17,347 bases of DNA from Gammaproteobacteria bacterium (lineage in GTDB: Bacteria > Pseudomonadota > Gammaproteobacteria > Arenicellales > Arenicellaceae). This document shows positions 1 through 7,010 of this stretch, one piece after another. Location of the stretch: NCBI GenBank assembly GCA_030426005.1, contig JAUHZM010000029.1, positions 1 to 17,347 of the forward strand, given 5' to 3'. A program made the position numbers and the translations under genes. The number at the start of each line of letters is the position of its first letter. Within the stretch, counting starts at the first letter, position 1. A model generated the notes under the pieces. The model was not told the origin of the DNA. It ran no database searches and saw nothing but the letters and a program-made list of their open reading frames with translations.

Positions 1-1
1 G

Positions 2-442
2 TTGACGGACCTGGTTGAAGAGGCAGTGCTACGTGAATTCGAACGTATTTCGGATCGAGGTGGCGTGTTAGGCGCAATGGAGACAGGCTATCAACGCGGT
101 CGGATTCAGGAAGAATCGATGAAGTATGAGACCAAGAAGCATGATGGCAGTTATCCGATTATCGGTGTAAATACCTTCTTACCGGAGCACGAGGAAGAGG
201 AGATGGTGATTGAGCTGGCGCGTTCAACCGATGCGGAGAAACAGAGTCAGATCACACGACTGGCTGATTTTCATCAGCGTCACGCTGAGTCAGCACCGCA
301 AGCATTGACTGATATTAAACAGACGATTAATGAAGGCGGCAATGGGTTTGCGGCATTGATGGAGGCGGTGCGACATTGTTCACTGGGCCAGTTGACCGAT
401 GCCTTTTTCGAAGTCGGTGGTCAGTATCGTCGTAGTACTTAG
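2..442 (+). CDS. icmF: Fused isobutyryl-CoA mutase/GTPase, C-terminal end (partial)
   Basis: This is the last 146 codons of a gene that begins before the window; codon boundaries start at base 2 and TAG is at 440-442. The protein matches the C-terminus of IcmF, the fused adenosylcobalamin-dependent mutase with its built-in G-protein chaperone, which interconverts isobutyryl-CoA and n-butyryl-CoA. Seen directly: GGVLGAMETGYQRGRIQEES early in the fragment, then YPIIGVNTFL and a terminal CSLGQLTDAFFEVGGQYRR. The ordinary methylmalonyl-CoA mutase large subunit ends differently, so IcmF is preferred. The B12-binding, GTPase and most of the barrel domain lie outside the window and cannot be checked. 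A DUF5522 gene follows after 32 bases on the same strand. A related mutase of the same fused type with another acyl-CoA substrate remains possible. Confidence 0.85.
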   Translation: MTDLVEEAVLREFERISDRGGVLGAMETGYQRGRIQEESMKYETKKHDGSYPIIGVNTFLPEHEEEEMVIELARSTDAEKQSQITRLADFHQRHAESAPQALTDIKQTINEGGNGFAALMEAVRHCSLGQLTDAFFEVGGQYRRST

Positions 443-474
443 GTCTGATTCCATCGGGCAAATCCAGATCAGTT

Positions 475-663
475 ATGACGAAGCAAACTGCCCCGGCGCG
501 ACAATGGCCCATTGACCAACTGGTCGAAGGCGTCCACTATTATATGGAAGATGGGCTGATGGTACTTACTGAGGCCTATCATCGGGCGCGTGGGCGCTGC
601 TGTGGAAACCGTTGTCGTCACTGCCCATTCGACCATATCAACGTTAGGAGAGAGCGTGGTTAA
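475..663 (+). CDS. DUF5522-like small cysteine-cluster protein
   Basis: A 62-residue cytoplasmic protein of unknown function with the pattern of the DUF5522 family: a conserved EGVHYYMEDGLMVLTEAYH stretch (residues 18-36), then a cysteine-rich end with C42, C43, C47 and C50 (RCCGNRCRHCPF). The four cysteines suggest zinc or iron-sulfur binding, but this is inference. No signal peptide or membrane helix is visible. The ATG at 475 is the first good start, though its Shine-Dalgarno is weak. The gene sits 32 bases after icmF, and its stop (661-663) lies inside the first codons of the rraA-like gene, so the pair is likely translationally coupled. The role in the cell is not known. Confidence 0.75.
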   Translation: MTKQTAPARQWPIDQLVEGVHYYMEDGLMVLTEAYHRARGRCCGNRCRHCPFDHINVRRERG

Positions 664-1144
664 TTTTTCAACCCCAGATTTATGCGATGATTTTCCAGAG
701 GATGTTCGGGTACTGGATAGTCTGTTTCAAAATTACGGAGGACGCAGTGTTTTCTGTGGGCCCGCGGTCACCATCAAGTGCTTCGAGGATAACTCAGTGG
801 TGAAGCAGTTGGTCGATACGCCAGGCGAAGGTCGGGTTATCGTCATGGATGGCGGTGGCTCATTGCGCCGCGCAATCCTGGGTGACATGCTAGCCGAAAA
901 AGCCGCTAGTAATGGCTGGTCAGGCCTAGTGATTAACGGATGTATTCGAGATTGTGTTGAGATCGCAAACACCGAACTGGGCGTCAAAGCACTGAACACG
1001 CATCCGATGAAAACTGAAAAGCGCGGTTTGGGTGATCTGGACGTGCCTGTCACTTTTGCTGGGCAGACGATTCATCCAGGCGAGTGGATTTATGCTGACT
1101 TAAACGGCGTCGTCGTCAGCAGCAAGCAACTTATTGAATCATAA
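656..1144 (+). CDS. rraA: RraA-family protein (RNase E regulator or HMG/oxaloacetate aldolase type)
   Basis: A 162-residue cytoplasmic protein of the RraA / 4-hydroxy-4-methyl-2-oxoglutarate aldolase family; the length is typical. The GTG at 656 is chosen because AGGAG (646-650) lies five bases upstream and translation then begins MVNFSTPDLCDDFPEDVRVL, which aligns with the start of E. coli RraA; an earlier in-frame ATG at 590 would add 22 unrelated residues. Recognisable blocks are TIKCFEDN (39-46), VIVMDGGGSLRRA (61-73), GLVINGCIRD (90-99) and IYADLNGVVVS (145-155). The Arg98-Asp99 pair is the signature of the aldolase/decarboxylase branch, whereas E. coli RraA has Arg-Gln there. The protein may therefore be a divalent-metal pyruvate aldolase rather than, or as well as, an RNase E inhibitor. 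The start overlaps the preceding stop by eight bases and the 3' end overlaps a convergent gene by 14. Confidence 0.85.
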   Translation: MVNFSTPDLCDDFPEDVRVLDSLFQNYGGRSVFCGPAVTIKCFEDNSVVKQLVDTPGEGRVIVMDGGGSLRRAILGDMLAEKAASNGWSGLVINGCIRDCVEIANTELGVKALNTHPMKTEKRGLGDLDVPVTFAGQTIHPGEWIYADLNGVVVSSKQLIES

Positions 1145-1973
1145 CGACAGCGGGCTGTGCTCGGAATAGAGAGCGTCGCTGCCATTTAGCATCACGATAA
1201 TCTACCGTCATGGTAGAGCCTGTGTTTTCCCAGAATTCGGTGCGGTTAAACTGCATTCTAGGCCGATATTGGGTGGCTCTCGCAGCAGGGATGAAGTCGT
1301 TAATTGATGTCGGCCGTCGCTTGTCAGTCGCCTCGAGCACGTAAGTTCTGTCGTCGATAAACATTACAACCCAAGCGTGTCCGCCTTGGGGTATCTCGCC
1401 AATCACGACACGTGCGTCATAGCCTAGACCAATCAACCAGTCTGCGAGCAACACGGCATGGTCTTCGCAATCTCCATGGCCATAGTAATACGCTTGCTCG
1501 GAGTTTTGCCAGATGTCTGTCATGCCTGCGCCATGCTGTACATGGTCGAGTACGTAGCGCTTGCGCATGCTGAGTGTGGCGAGTGGAACCCAGATTGCGT
1601 CAGTTTCAAATGGAACAAAACCGACCAGATATGAATTTGCGAAGTAAGGCCGTTGATCGATTCCGGTTGCCACGTAATTGATGATCCTTTGTCGGTGATC
1701 ACTCAAATAGAAGCTGGCGGTGCCACCTTGGTAGTCCGGTGCACTGACGATTTGATGCAAAGCCGCCGTGCTCATCCTCTGACCATCCGCTACGCTTTGA
1801 ATCTCGCCTGTTTGTCGCCTCGACTGCTCGGTCGGCGGCTTTGTTGGTGTCTGTGCTGTTTGTTGCAGCTGTTCCAGTGCGGGCGTAGATATCTGCTGTT
1901 GGTGACTTTCAAGCCACGCGATCACCAGAATGCTACCCAGTAGCCAGAAGCTAGCCTTTAAAAATTCGCGCAC
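1131..1973 (-). CDS. Membrane-anchored transglutaminase-like cysteine protease family protein
   Basis: A 280-residue protein with one N-terminal hydrophobic segment (about residues 5-21), so probably anchored in the inner membrane with the rest in the periplasm. A Gln/Thr/Pro-rich linker (about 24-62) precedes the catalytic domain. The transglutaminase-like triad is visible: C169 in GDCEDHAVLLADWL, H199 in GGHAWVV and D217 in EATDK. Bacterial members are mostly peptidases or amidases rather than true cross-linkers; the substrate cannot be told. The GTG at 1973 is the only usable start, because an in-frame TGA lies eight codons upstream; its ribosome-binding site is poor. The gene is third in a minus-strand cluster, 36 bases after the DUF350-like gene, and its last 14 bases overlap the end of rraA. 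Confidence 0.8.
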   Translation of the reverse strand: MREFLKASFWLLGSILVIAWLESHQQQISTPALEQLQQTAQTPTKPPTEQSRRQTGEIQSVADGQRMSTAALHQIVSAPDYQGGTASFYLSDHRQRIINYVATGIDQRPYFANSYLVGFVPFETDAIWVPLATLSMRKRYVLDHVQHGAGMTDIWQNSEQAYYYGHGDCEDHAVLLADWLIGLGYDARVVIGEIPQGGHAWVVMFIDDRTYVLEATDKRRPTSINDFIPAARATQYRPRMQFNRTEFWENTGSTMTVDYRDAKWQRRSLFRAQPAVVMIQ

Positions 1974-2009
1974 AGCGTTCTGGCTACCAATCCATCATTG
2001 ACTGTCGAT

Positions 2010-2240
2010 TCAGCCTTTTAGTCCAAACGAGACAATGACGGCGACAAACAGCAGAATTGTCGATGCGAAAATCGCCACCGCGATGTTGCCATTTTGCAAT
2101 TGCTTTTCAATATCGACGTTTTTTAATAATTGTCGATCGACAAACTTGAGTGCGATGACACCGACAATCAACGCCAATAATGTGTAGAGCAGATTGATTG
2201 CCAGATTAAATAAAGTGGCAACGAAGAATTCGGATTCCAT
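2010..2240 (-). CDS. DUF350-like two-helix inner-membrane protein
   Basis: A 76-residue membrane protein with two predicted helices (about residues 8-31 and 52-73) separated by a charged stretch, FVDRQLLKNVDIEKQLQNGNIAVAIF. The NGNIAVAI motif entering the second helix is the hallmark of DUF350 proteins, which are usually annotated only as small membrane proteins. The full-length family often carries two copies of this unit; this is a single-unit version. The ATG at 2240 has AGGA five bases upstream. It lies 14 bases after the metallo-hydrolase gene and 36 before the transglutaminase-like gene, so the three are probably co-transcribed. Its function is unknown; the context suggests an envelope role. 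Confidence 0.7.
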   Translation of the reverse strand: MESEFFVATLFNLAINLLYTLLALIVGVIALKFVDRQLLKNVDIEKQLQNGNIAVAIFASTILLFVAVIVSFGLKG

Positions 2241-2254
2241 ATGTGTCCTACTTG

Positions 2255-3205
2255 TTAGTGGCTGTGAGAGTGCGTCTTGGCTTTATCGGCCGGTGTGCGT
2301 GCCGCCGAGATCGCTTGCTTGGTCATCTTCTCAGTGGTAATGAAACCCCAGTGATATTCTTGGTATTTACTCAGCGGGTTGGCGGCTAAGATTTCTTCAT
2401 CGCTTTTACCATCATCTACCAATGCTTGGACCAAACTCAGTGAGTCTTCCATCATGTCAATGGTGCGCTGAATGTCAGCTTTCGCGGCCAAGGGTCCGTG
2501 GCCGGGGATGATTTTGGTCTCTTCATTGCTCATTTCGTGAATGACTTTGAGTGCTTTGATCGCACCGCGCAAGCTGCCGCCATTGGACTCATCAATGTAA
2601 GGAAATACCTTATTGAACATGATGTCGCCCGTGTGAATCACATTGTCTTCGGCAAAATGCACGATCGCGTCGCCGTCGGTATGCGCGTGGGCAAAGTGAA
2701 TGATCTTTGCCTGGTCTCCGTTGATGTGAATGGTCATACGGTCAGAAAAAGTAAGGACGGGCAAACTGGCTTTAGGGGTAGGTTGTTTGCCGCTCTCGGT
2801 CTCAACGCCTTGTTTTACGAGTGCGGTGCGGAGGTTCTCATGACTGATAATGCGTGTACCATCACTGCCATAGGCGAAGTTGTTGCCAGTGTGGTCGCCG
2901 TGCACATGCGTATTGATCAGATAGTCGATGGGCTGGTCAGTTATCTTACGTGTCTCAGCGCGCAGCATCTCCAATACCGAGGAAATACCATTATCGATCA
3001 TGGCAACGCCATCCTCACCGACACTCAATGCCACATTGCCGCCGGTGAAGCCACCTTCGCCGCGTAATACATAGATTCGATCGCTGACTTTGGTGTTGAC
3101 GAAATGTAACTTCGCTTCCTCAGCCGAGGCTTGGCGCAGTGGTAGTGTAAGAAGAATTGTTATGGCTGATACAGCCGCTATGCGTAGAAGAGTGGTACCT
3201 TGCAT
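2255..3205 (-). CDS. Exported metallo-beta-lactamase-fold hydrolase
   Basis: A 316-residue protein with a Sec signal peptide (residues 1-28, cleavage after ASA) followed by a complete metallo-beta-lactamase fold. Metal ligands visible are H100, H102, D104 and H105 (THVHGDHTG), H175 (HAHTDGD), D194 (HTGD) and H236 (PGHGP), so a dinuclear zinc site is expected. It resembles the periplasmic class-B-like hydrolases widespread in Proteobacteria, whose substrates are mostly unknown; a true beta-lactamase role is possible but cannot be claimed. The C-terminus ends in a short histidine-rich tail, THSHSH, which could help load metal. The ATG at 3205 has AGGAT upstream. It is the first gene of a cluster with a DUF350-like and a transglutaminase-like gene. 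An imperfect inverted repeat lies 19-35 bases upstream of the start. Confidence 0.85.
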   Translation of the reverse strand: MQGTTLLRIAAVSAITILLTLPLRQASAEEAKLHFVNTKVSDRIYVLRGEGGFTGGNVALSVGEDGVAMIDNGISSVLEMLRAETRKITDQPIDYLINTHVHGDHTGNNFAYGSDGTRIISHENLRTALVKQGVETESGKQPTPKASLPVLTFSDRMTIHINGDQAKIIHFAHAHTDGDAIVHFAEDNVIHTGDIMFNKVFPYIDESNGGSLRGAIKALKVIHEMSNEETKIIPGHGPLAAKADIQRTIDMMEDSLSLVQALVDDGKSDEEILAANPLSKYQEYHWGFITTEKMTKQAISAARTPADKAKTHSHSH

Positions 3206-3223
3206 AATTATATCCTGAAAGTT

Positions 3224-3240
3224 GTGGTCGGACCGGTCAC
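3224..3240. promoter_or_regulatory. Inverted repeat upstream of the metallo-hydrolase gene
   Basis: GTGGTCGGACCGGTCAC is an interrupted dyad: GTG/CAC outer arms and CGG/CCG inner arms around a central A. It sits between the divergent metallo-hydrolase and SGNH hydrolase genes, close to the former's start codon, where a repressor site or a hairpin in its leader would fit. Only the symmetry is seen; the binding protein is unknown. Confidence 0.25.
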
Positions 3241-3489
3241 AAACCTTGCATGAGCTCAGATCTGTATCGATCAGAATTTGGAGTTGATAGAGAACATTCT
3301 AAATCGCTCGACCAGAGGGATCAATTCTCCTCAATCGAGCGTCAAGGCCTGCATTTTATTGGATGGTGTTGAAGGCCGAGTCAAATTCTCCTCAGGGCAC
3401 AAAAATTTTATTTTGATGAAATTTATACATGTATTTGGTGGTCTCTGCTTTATGATGCGATTTTGATTAACTGGTCACTATTTCAGGGT
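3241..3489. other. Divergent intergenic region with a hairpin and a short direct repeat
   Basis: No convincing gene is seen here. A hairpin can form from CGCTCGA (3305-3311) and TCGAGCG (3335-3341), with a further GAGG/CCTC pairing inside (3315-3318 with 3329-3332). AATTCTCCTCA occurs twice as an exact direct repeat (3323-3333 and 3384-3394). The first copy is part of the hairpin. These could be leader structures or regulator sites for the SGNH hydrolase gene. A 62-codon open frame from a TTG at 3278 has no good ribosome-binding site or recognisable sequence and is not called. Confidence 0.35.
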
Positions 3490-4263
3490 ATGAACCGTTT
3501 CCATTGGCAGTTTCTTGTTTTAATGGGTTTGCTGTTGGCGTCAATGCCAGCATCGGCGTTCAAAGTGCTTTTTGTCGGCAACAGTTTTACTGGATTTTCA
3601 GCGACGACTCTCCAGCGGTTTGCGGCCAATAACCCTCAGGGCGAAGACACCTTTCAATACGAATACGTCGGTGGAATTAGCTTGTCTGAGCACGCACGTC
3701 GGCCTCAGACGCTGGCTTTGATTCGCGATGGACATTGGGACTATGTCGTGTTGCAGGACCATAGCACGCAAGCGATTCGGCATCCGGGCTATTTCGTTTC
3801 CGGTGTTAAAGACCTGGTGGCAGAAGTGCGAGCCAGCGGGGCAGAGCCAATTCTGTTTCAGACTTGGGCGCGATTGCAAACCGGCAACTATCCGGGTGAT
3901 CAGATTCGCATTTCGCAGGCCTATTTGGATATCGGTGCCGAGCTAGAGGTGTCGGTGGCTCGAGTCGGTGACCTCTGGTTTGAGATGTATCGCAACTCGC
4001 GCAGTGTTTTTGATCGAATGTTTCAGGAAGATTTGATTCATCCGACAGACTTCGGCACTTTCGCGGTTGCAGTCAGTGTCTACCGTGTGATGTACGAAGG
4101 TAATCTGGGATGGAGTCCTACTGCGGGCGTTGGCAGCGCCGGTGATGTAATGCGTGCTTCGGCACTAAGACTGAATACCACGCGTGAGGCACATTTTAAT
4201 CCGGTCAATGGTCTCAAAGGGAAGGCAATGATACCCGCTATTGAGTTACTTTTGTTGTCCTAG
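3490..4263 (+). CDS. Exported SGNH/GDSL-type hydrolase (DUF4886-like)
   Basis: A 257-residue secreted or periplasmic esterase-like protein. A signal peptide (residues 1-23, cleavage after ASA) runs straight into the SGNH block I, FKVLFVGNSFTG, with S32 as probable nucleophile. Glycines at 61-62 fit block II, and DLIHPTDFGTFA (D181, H184) is the block V Asp-His pair. The block III residue expected to be Asn appears as D90 in VLQDHS, as in DUF4886-like members. The substrate is unknown; relatives deacetylate sugars or cleave esters. The ATG at 3490 is chosen because it gives a clean signal peptide, although the AGGG before it is very close. A TTG at 3463 would add nine residues. The gene is followed after 64 bases by the LeuB-like gene, possibly co-transcribed. 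Confidence 0.78.
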   Translation: MNRFHWQFLVLMGLLLASMPASAFKVLFVGNSFTGFSATTLQRFAANNPQGEDTFQYEYVGGISLSEHARRPQTLALIRDGHWDYVVLQDHSTQAIRHPGYFVSGVKDLVAEVRASGAEPILFQTWARLQTGNYPGDQIRISQAYLDIGAELEVSVARVGDLWFEMYRNSRSVFDRMFQEDLIHPTDFGTFAVAVSVYRVMYEGNLGWSPTAGVGSAGDVMRASALRLNTTREAHFNPVNGLKGKAMIPAIELLLLS

Positions 4264-4327
4264 GGTACGTTTGCTGAGCTAAATCGGCTAAAATCGCTTC
4301 GCTTCAATTTAACCGATAATCAATACA

Positions 4328-5431
4328 GTGAGTAAATACAAAATCGCCATCCTGGCCGGCGATGGGATTGGCCCGGAAATTATGCGCGAGGGCGTCAAGG
4401 TCCTCAAAGTCATCGAGCAACGTAACGATGTTGAGTTCGAGTTGGTCGAGGCCCCATTTGGCGCCAGCGCGTACTTCAGTCACGGTAGCTCGTTCCCTGA
4501 AGAGACGCAAGCTCTCGTAGATTCTGCTGATGCGGTGGTTAAGGGTCCGATCGGCCTAAGCCACGAAGAATCAAAGAAGATTCCAGTAGACCAGCAACCA
4601 GAGCGTGGTGCCCTGTTGCCACTGCGGAAACGACTTAACACTTACGCGAATTTCCGCCCGGTTTACTTACCTAAATCACTTGCGCATTTCTCACCGTTAA
4701 AGCCAGAAGTGGTCGGCGAAGGGATCGACCTGATCATGGTGCGTGAATTGGTCGGTGGTTTGTACTTTGGCCACAAGGAAATGGGCGTGGACGAGAACGG
4801 TGTGCGCTACGTGCGGGAACAGCTCGAATACGATGAAAATCAGATCAAGGCGATTCTGCATGAGGCTTTCAAACTAGCGAGTGCACGTAAAAAGGTGCTG
4901 CACAATATCCACAAAAGTAACGTACTAAAATCCAGTGTATTGTGGAACGAAGTATTAGAGGAAGTGGCGAAGGAATACCTCGATGTGAGTGTGATCCATA
5001 CCTTGGTGGATGCGGCGGCTACGGCGCTGTGTCTTAATCCAGGGCAATTCGATGTCATGGTGATGGAAAACATGTTTGGCGACATTCTGAGCGATCAGGG
5101 TGGCGGTATCCTGGGGTCGCTCGGGCTGATGCCTTCCGCATGTCTAGGTGCTAATGGCAAGGCTTACTATGAGCCGTCACACGGTTCTGCGCCGGATATT
5201 GCTGGCAAGCAAATGGCGAATCCATACTCGATGATCGGCTCGATGGCGATGATGTTGGAATACAGCTTTGGGATGCAGGAAGAGGCTCGAAATGTTTGGC
5301 AGGCCATGCAAAGCGTGTTTGCCGACGGGTACTCGACCGCTGATCTCTCCAAACCGGGTAGTGGTGTGCAAATGTTGTCCACCGAAGCCTTTGGCGATAA
5401 AGTGGTCGAACATTTGATCAAGAATGGATAA
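4328..5431 (+). CDS. leuB: 3-Isopropylmalate dehydrogenase-like enzyme (LeuB-like)
   Basis: A 367-residue cytoplasmic NAD-dependent decarboxylating dehydrogenase of the isocitrate/isopropylmalate family. Seen directly: AGDGIGPEI at 10-18, DQQPERGALLPLRK at 88-101 (nearly the E. coli LeuB substrate loop, with R100 and R110), R139, catalytic Y146 (GGLYFG) and K196 (IHKSNVL), metal ligands D228, D252 and D256 (FGDILSD), and the NAD-specifying HGSAPDIAGK at 285-294. LeuB turns 3-isopropylmalate into 2-oxoisocaproate in leucine synthesis. Two places deviate: KGPIG replaces the usual GSVGGPKW, and HTLVDAAATAL replaces the usual HxYVDxA. No leuA, leuC or leuD is adjacent, so the substrate could be a related 2-hydroxyacid. 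The GTG at 4328 is the only start that keeps the N-terminal strand; no good Shine-Dalgarno is seen. A terminator follows at 5495. Confidence 0.72.
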   Translation: MSKYKIAILAGDGIGPEIMREGVKVLKVIEQRNDVEFELVEAPFGASAYFSHGSSFPEETQALVDSADAVVKGPIGLSHEESKKIPVDQQPERGALLPLRKRLNTYANFRPVYLPKSLAHFSPLKPEVVGEGIDLIMVRELVGGLYFGHKEMGVDENGVRYVREQLEYDENQIKAILHEAFKLASARKKVLHNIHKSNVLKSSVLWNEVLEEVAKEYLDVSVIHTLVDAAATALCLNPGQFDVMVMENMFGDILSDQGGGILGSLGLMPSACLGANGKAYYEPSHGSAPDIAGKQMANPYSMIGSMAMMLEYSFGMQEEARNVWQAMQSVFADGYSTADLSKPGSGVQMLSTEAFGDKVVEHLIKNG

Positions 5432-5494
5432 ATTGGTTTTGAATTTCGCTATGAGAACGGTTCACCGATATTCTTAGCGATTTGTCTTGATGTG

Positions 5495-5534
5495 AAGGCG
5501 ACCATGTTTGCGCAACAGACTGGTCGCCTTTTTT
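5495..5534 (+). terminator. Strong Rho-independent terminator after the LeuB-like gene
   Basis: AAGGCGACCA (5495-5504) pairs perfectly with TGGTCGCCTT (5521-5530), a ten-base-pair stem followed by a run of T to 5534. The loop can fold further through TGTT/AACA (5505-5508 with 5514-5517). It lies 63 bases after the LeuB-like stop and separates that unit from the sigma-factor locus. Confidence 0.9.
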
Positions 5535-5693
5535 GTGTATTTTCGCTGTTTTTTTGCTCAGTTTTTGCAGCGAGTGCCGATGGGTGAAAATAATTACAAA
5601 AAATTGGTAAAAACCTGAATCCGAAATTGGTGACCCCGCATCTAAATCACCGAGAGCTCAGTTTTAGAGCTTAATTTCAACTGGAGAATTATT
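5535..5693 (+). promoter_or_regulatory. Presumed promoter region of the sigma-factor operon
   Basis: This AT-rich stretch between the terminator and the DUF6249-like gene must hold its promoter. A tentative ECF-like element is TGAATCC (5616-5622) with TCTAA (5641-5645), 18 bases apart. This is near, but not at, the 15-17 spacing usual for RpoE-like promoters. An SD-like GGAGA occurs about eight bases before the ATG at 5694. The promoter assignment is a guess. Confidence 0.25.
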
Positions 5694-6416
5694 ATGAAAA
5701 ACACACTTACTACCTTCTCTGTGGCATTGATGTTAAGTATTTCGTCATTTGCCTTTGCGCAGACGGCTGACGTTGAGAATGCCGCGACGGTGATTGAACA
5801 AACCGTCGATGCCAAAGTCAATGTCAAAGATGATGAGGGAAAGCTGCGGATCGATATTGAAATCGACGGTGACGAAGAGCTTACTTCCGAACAGAAATTT
5901 GCTGCCGCTCGAAAGGCGATTCGCGACAACTTTGGCGAGGAAGTAGTGAACGACCTCGAAGCTGATATTTCACGCTTGTCGAGTGAAGACAAAGAAAAGA
6001 TTGTGAAAGCGATCGAAGACGGCATTACTTTTGACCTGAATGGCAGTGATATGCCAGTTGGTGCAGCGATTGTCGCGAGTCTAGCTGTGGTACTTATTTT
6101 TGGGATGCCGGTGTTTATCGTACTGCTGATACTGTGGTTTGGTCACAAGAAGCGCAGACAGCGCGTGGAACTGGTGAATCGATTTTTAGATGCGGGGAAG
6201 GATGTGCCTCCACAAGTCCTGAACACAATCGATGTAGACGGCGGCAATTCTTTACGCAGGGGTATCATGCTGACCGGCATTGGCGCGGGCATCGTTGCGG
6301 CTTTCAATGCAGCGGGTGACAGTGATATCGCAGGGTTCGGTTTGATTCCCTTGTTTATCGGCATAGCTCGGTTAGTGTACTGGTACATTGCGGAACGTAA
6401 AGAGGGCGCACAGTAA
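5694..6416 (+). CDS. Exported-domain membrane protein with DUF6249-like C-terminus
   Basis: A 240-residue protein with a clear signal peptide (residues 1-22, cleavage after AFA), an acidic, soluble periplasmic domain (about 23-118, rich in Asp, Glu and Lys), a strong membrane helix (about 121-149), the basic patch HKKRRQR (151-157), and two more hydrophobic stretches (about 189-206 and 213-232). The C-terminal half, from the first helix through the RRG-IMLTGIGAGI and GLIPLFIGIARLVYWY blocks, resembles DUF6249 proteins, which commonly lie beside ECF sigma factors. The protein is likely an inner-membrane sensor or accessory of the adjacent sigma factor, whose gene starts 33 bases later. The start has GGAGA upstream. 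The biochemical activity is unknown. Confidence 0.7.
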   Translation: MKNTLTTFSVALMLSISSFAFAQTADVENAATVIEQTVDAKVNVKDDEGKLRIDIEIDGDEELTSEQKFAAARKAIRDNFGEEVVNDLEADISRLSSEDKEKIVKAIEDGITFDLNGSDMPVGAAIVASLAVVLIFGMPVFIVLLILWFGHKKRRQRVELVNRFLDAGKDVPPQVLNTIDVDGGNSLRRGIMLTGIGAGIVAAFNAAGDSDIAGFGLIPLFIGIARLVYWYIAERKEGAQ

Positions 6417-6449
6417 GCCGTTTCCATTAACCTGACCCGTCGAGCGATT

Positions 6450-7010
6450 GTGAAAACCCTGGAAGAAGCAGTGCTGGTTGAACTTGCGGTAAGTGAGAAC
6501 GACCAGCGTGCATACGCAGAATTGGTGAATCGACACCAATCGAATCTGCGTTATTCGATGCGCCAGTTGACGAACTGGAATGAAGCGCTTGCGGATGATT
6601 TGACGCAAGACACCTTCATTCAGGCGTTTAAAGAGCTGCACCGATTTCGAAAAGAAGCCAAGTTCTCCAGTTGGCTTTATCGAATTGGTTATAACGTGTT
6701 CTTGCAGCACGTACGTAAAAAGCAGCTCGACACACAATCGATCGACGACGATCCGTATATTGCCAATCAGGTTGCGGAGACGGCGCAAGGGGACGAAACC
6801 TCCGCGCTGCACCAAAAGGTTGCCAAATTGTTATCTATGTTGGAGCCTGAACGACGCTCCGTGCTACACTTATTTCTACATAGACAGAATACGCAACAAG
6901 AAATTTCAGATATTATGGGTATCCCGCTGGGTACTGTAAAAACGCATATTAACCGTGGCCGGTCTGCGCTGCAGCAAAGTCTGCAGGGCTGGCAGGAGAA
7001 AACGTTATGA
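6450..7010 (+). CDS. ECF-family RNA polymerase sigma factor
   Basis: A 186-residue extracytoplasmic-function (sigma-70 group 4) sigma factor. Region 2 spans roughly residues 20-91, with the core-binding and -10-recognition block DDLTQDTFIQAFKELHRFR followed by KFSSWLYRIGYNVFLQHVRKK. Region 4 (about 125-175) carries the helix-turn-helix EISDIMGIPLGTVKTHINRG, which reads the -35 element. No regions 1 or 3 are present, as expected. The GTG at 6450 is the start that gives the full region 2; its Shine-Dalgarno is poor, hinting at coupling to the upstream gene 33 bases away. Its stop overlaps the next start in ATGA (7007-7010), typical of a sigma and its controlling partner. The regulon cannot be deduced from one locus. 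Confidence 0.9.
   Translation: MKTLEEAVLVELAVSENDQRAYAELVNRHQSNLRYSMRQLTNWNEALADDLTQDTFIQAFKELHRFRKEAKFSSWLYRIGYNVFLQHVRKKQLDTQSIDDDPYIANQVAETAQGDETSALHQKVAKLLSMLEPERRSVLHLFLHRQNTQQEISDIMGIPLGTVKTHINRGRSALQQSLQGWQEKTL

Noticed and set aside
590..655. Longer rraA start at the ATG at 590
   Set aside because: The added residues overlap the DUF5522 coding region and do not match RraA, and the GTG at 656 has a well-placed AGGAG.
2498..3067. Plus-strand open frame of 189 codons opposite the metallo-hydrolase gene
   Set aside because: The minus-strand frame has a signal peptide and all metal ligands; the opposite frame is a shadow of its codon pattern.
3278..3466. Open frame of 62 codons from a TTG before the SGNH hydrolase gene
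   Set aside because: There is no convincing ribosome-binding site, no recognisable motif, and it crosses the hairpin and repeat region; the composition looks non-coding.
5543..5573. TCGCTG/CAGCGA inverted repeat after the LeuB-like terminator
   Set aside because: A six-base stem with a 19-base, T-rich loop is weak, and a strong terminator already lies just upstream.
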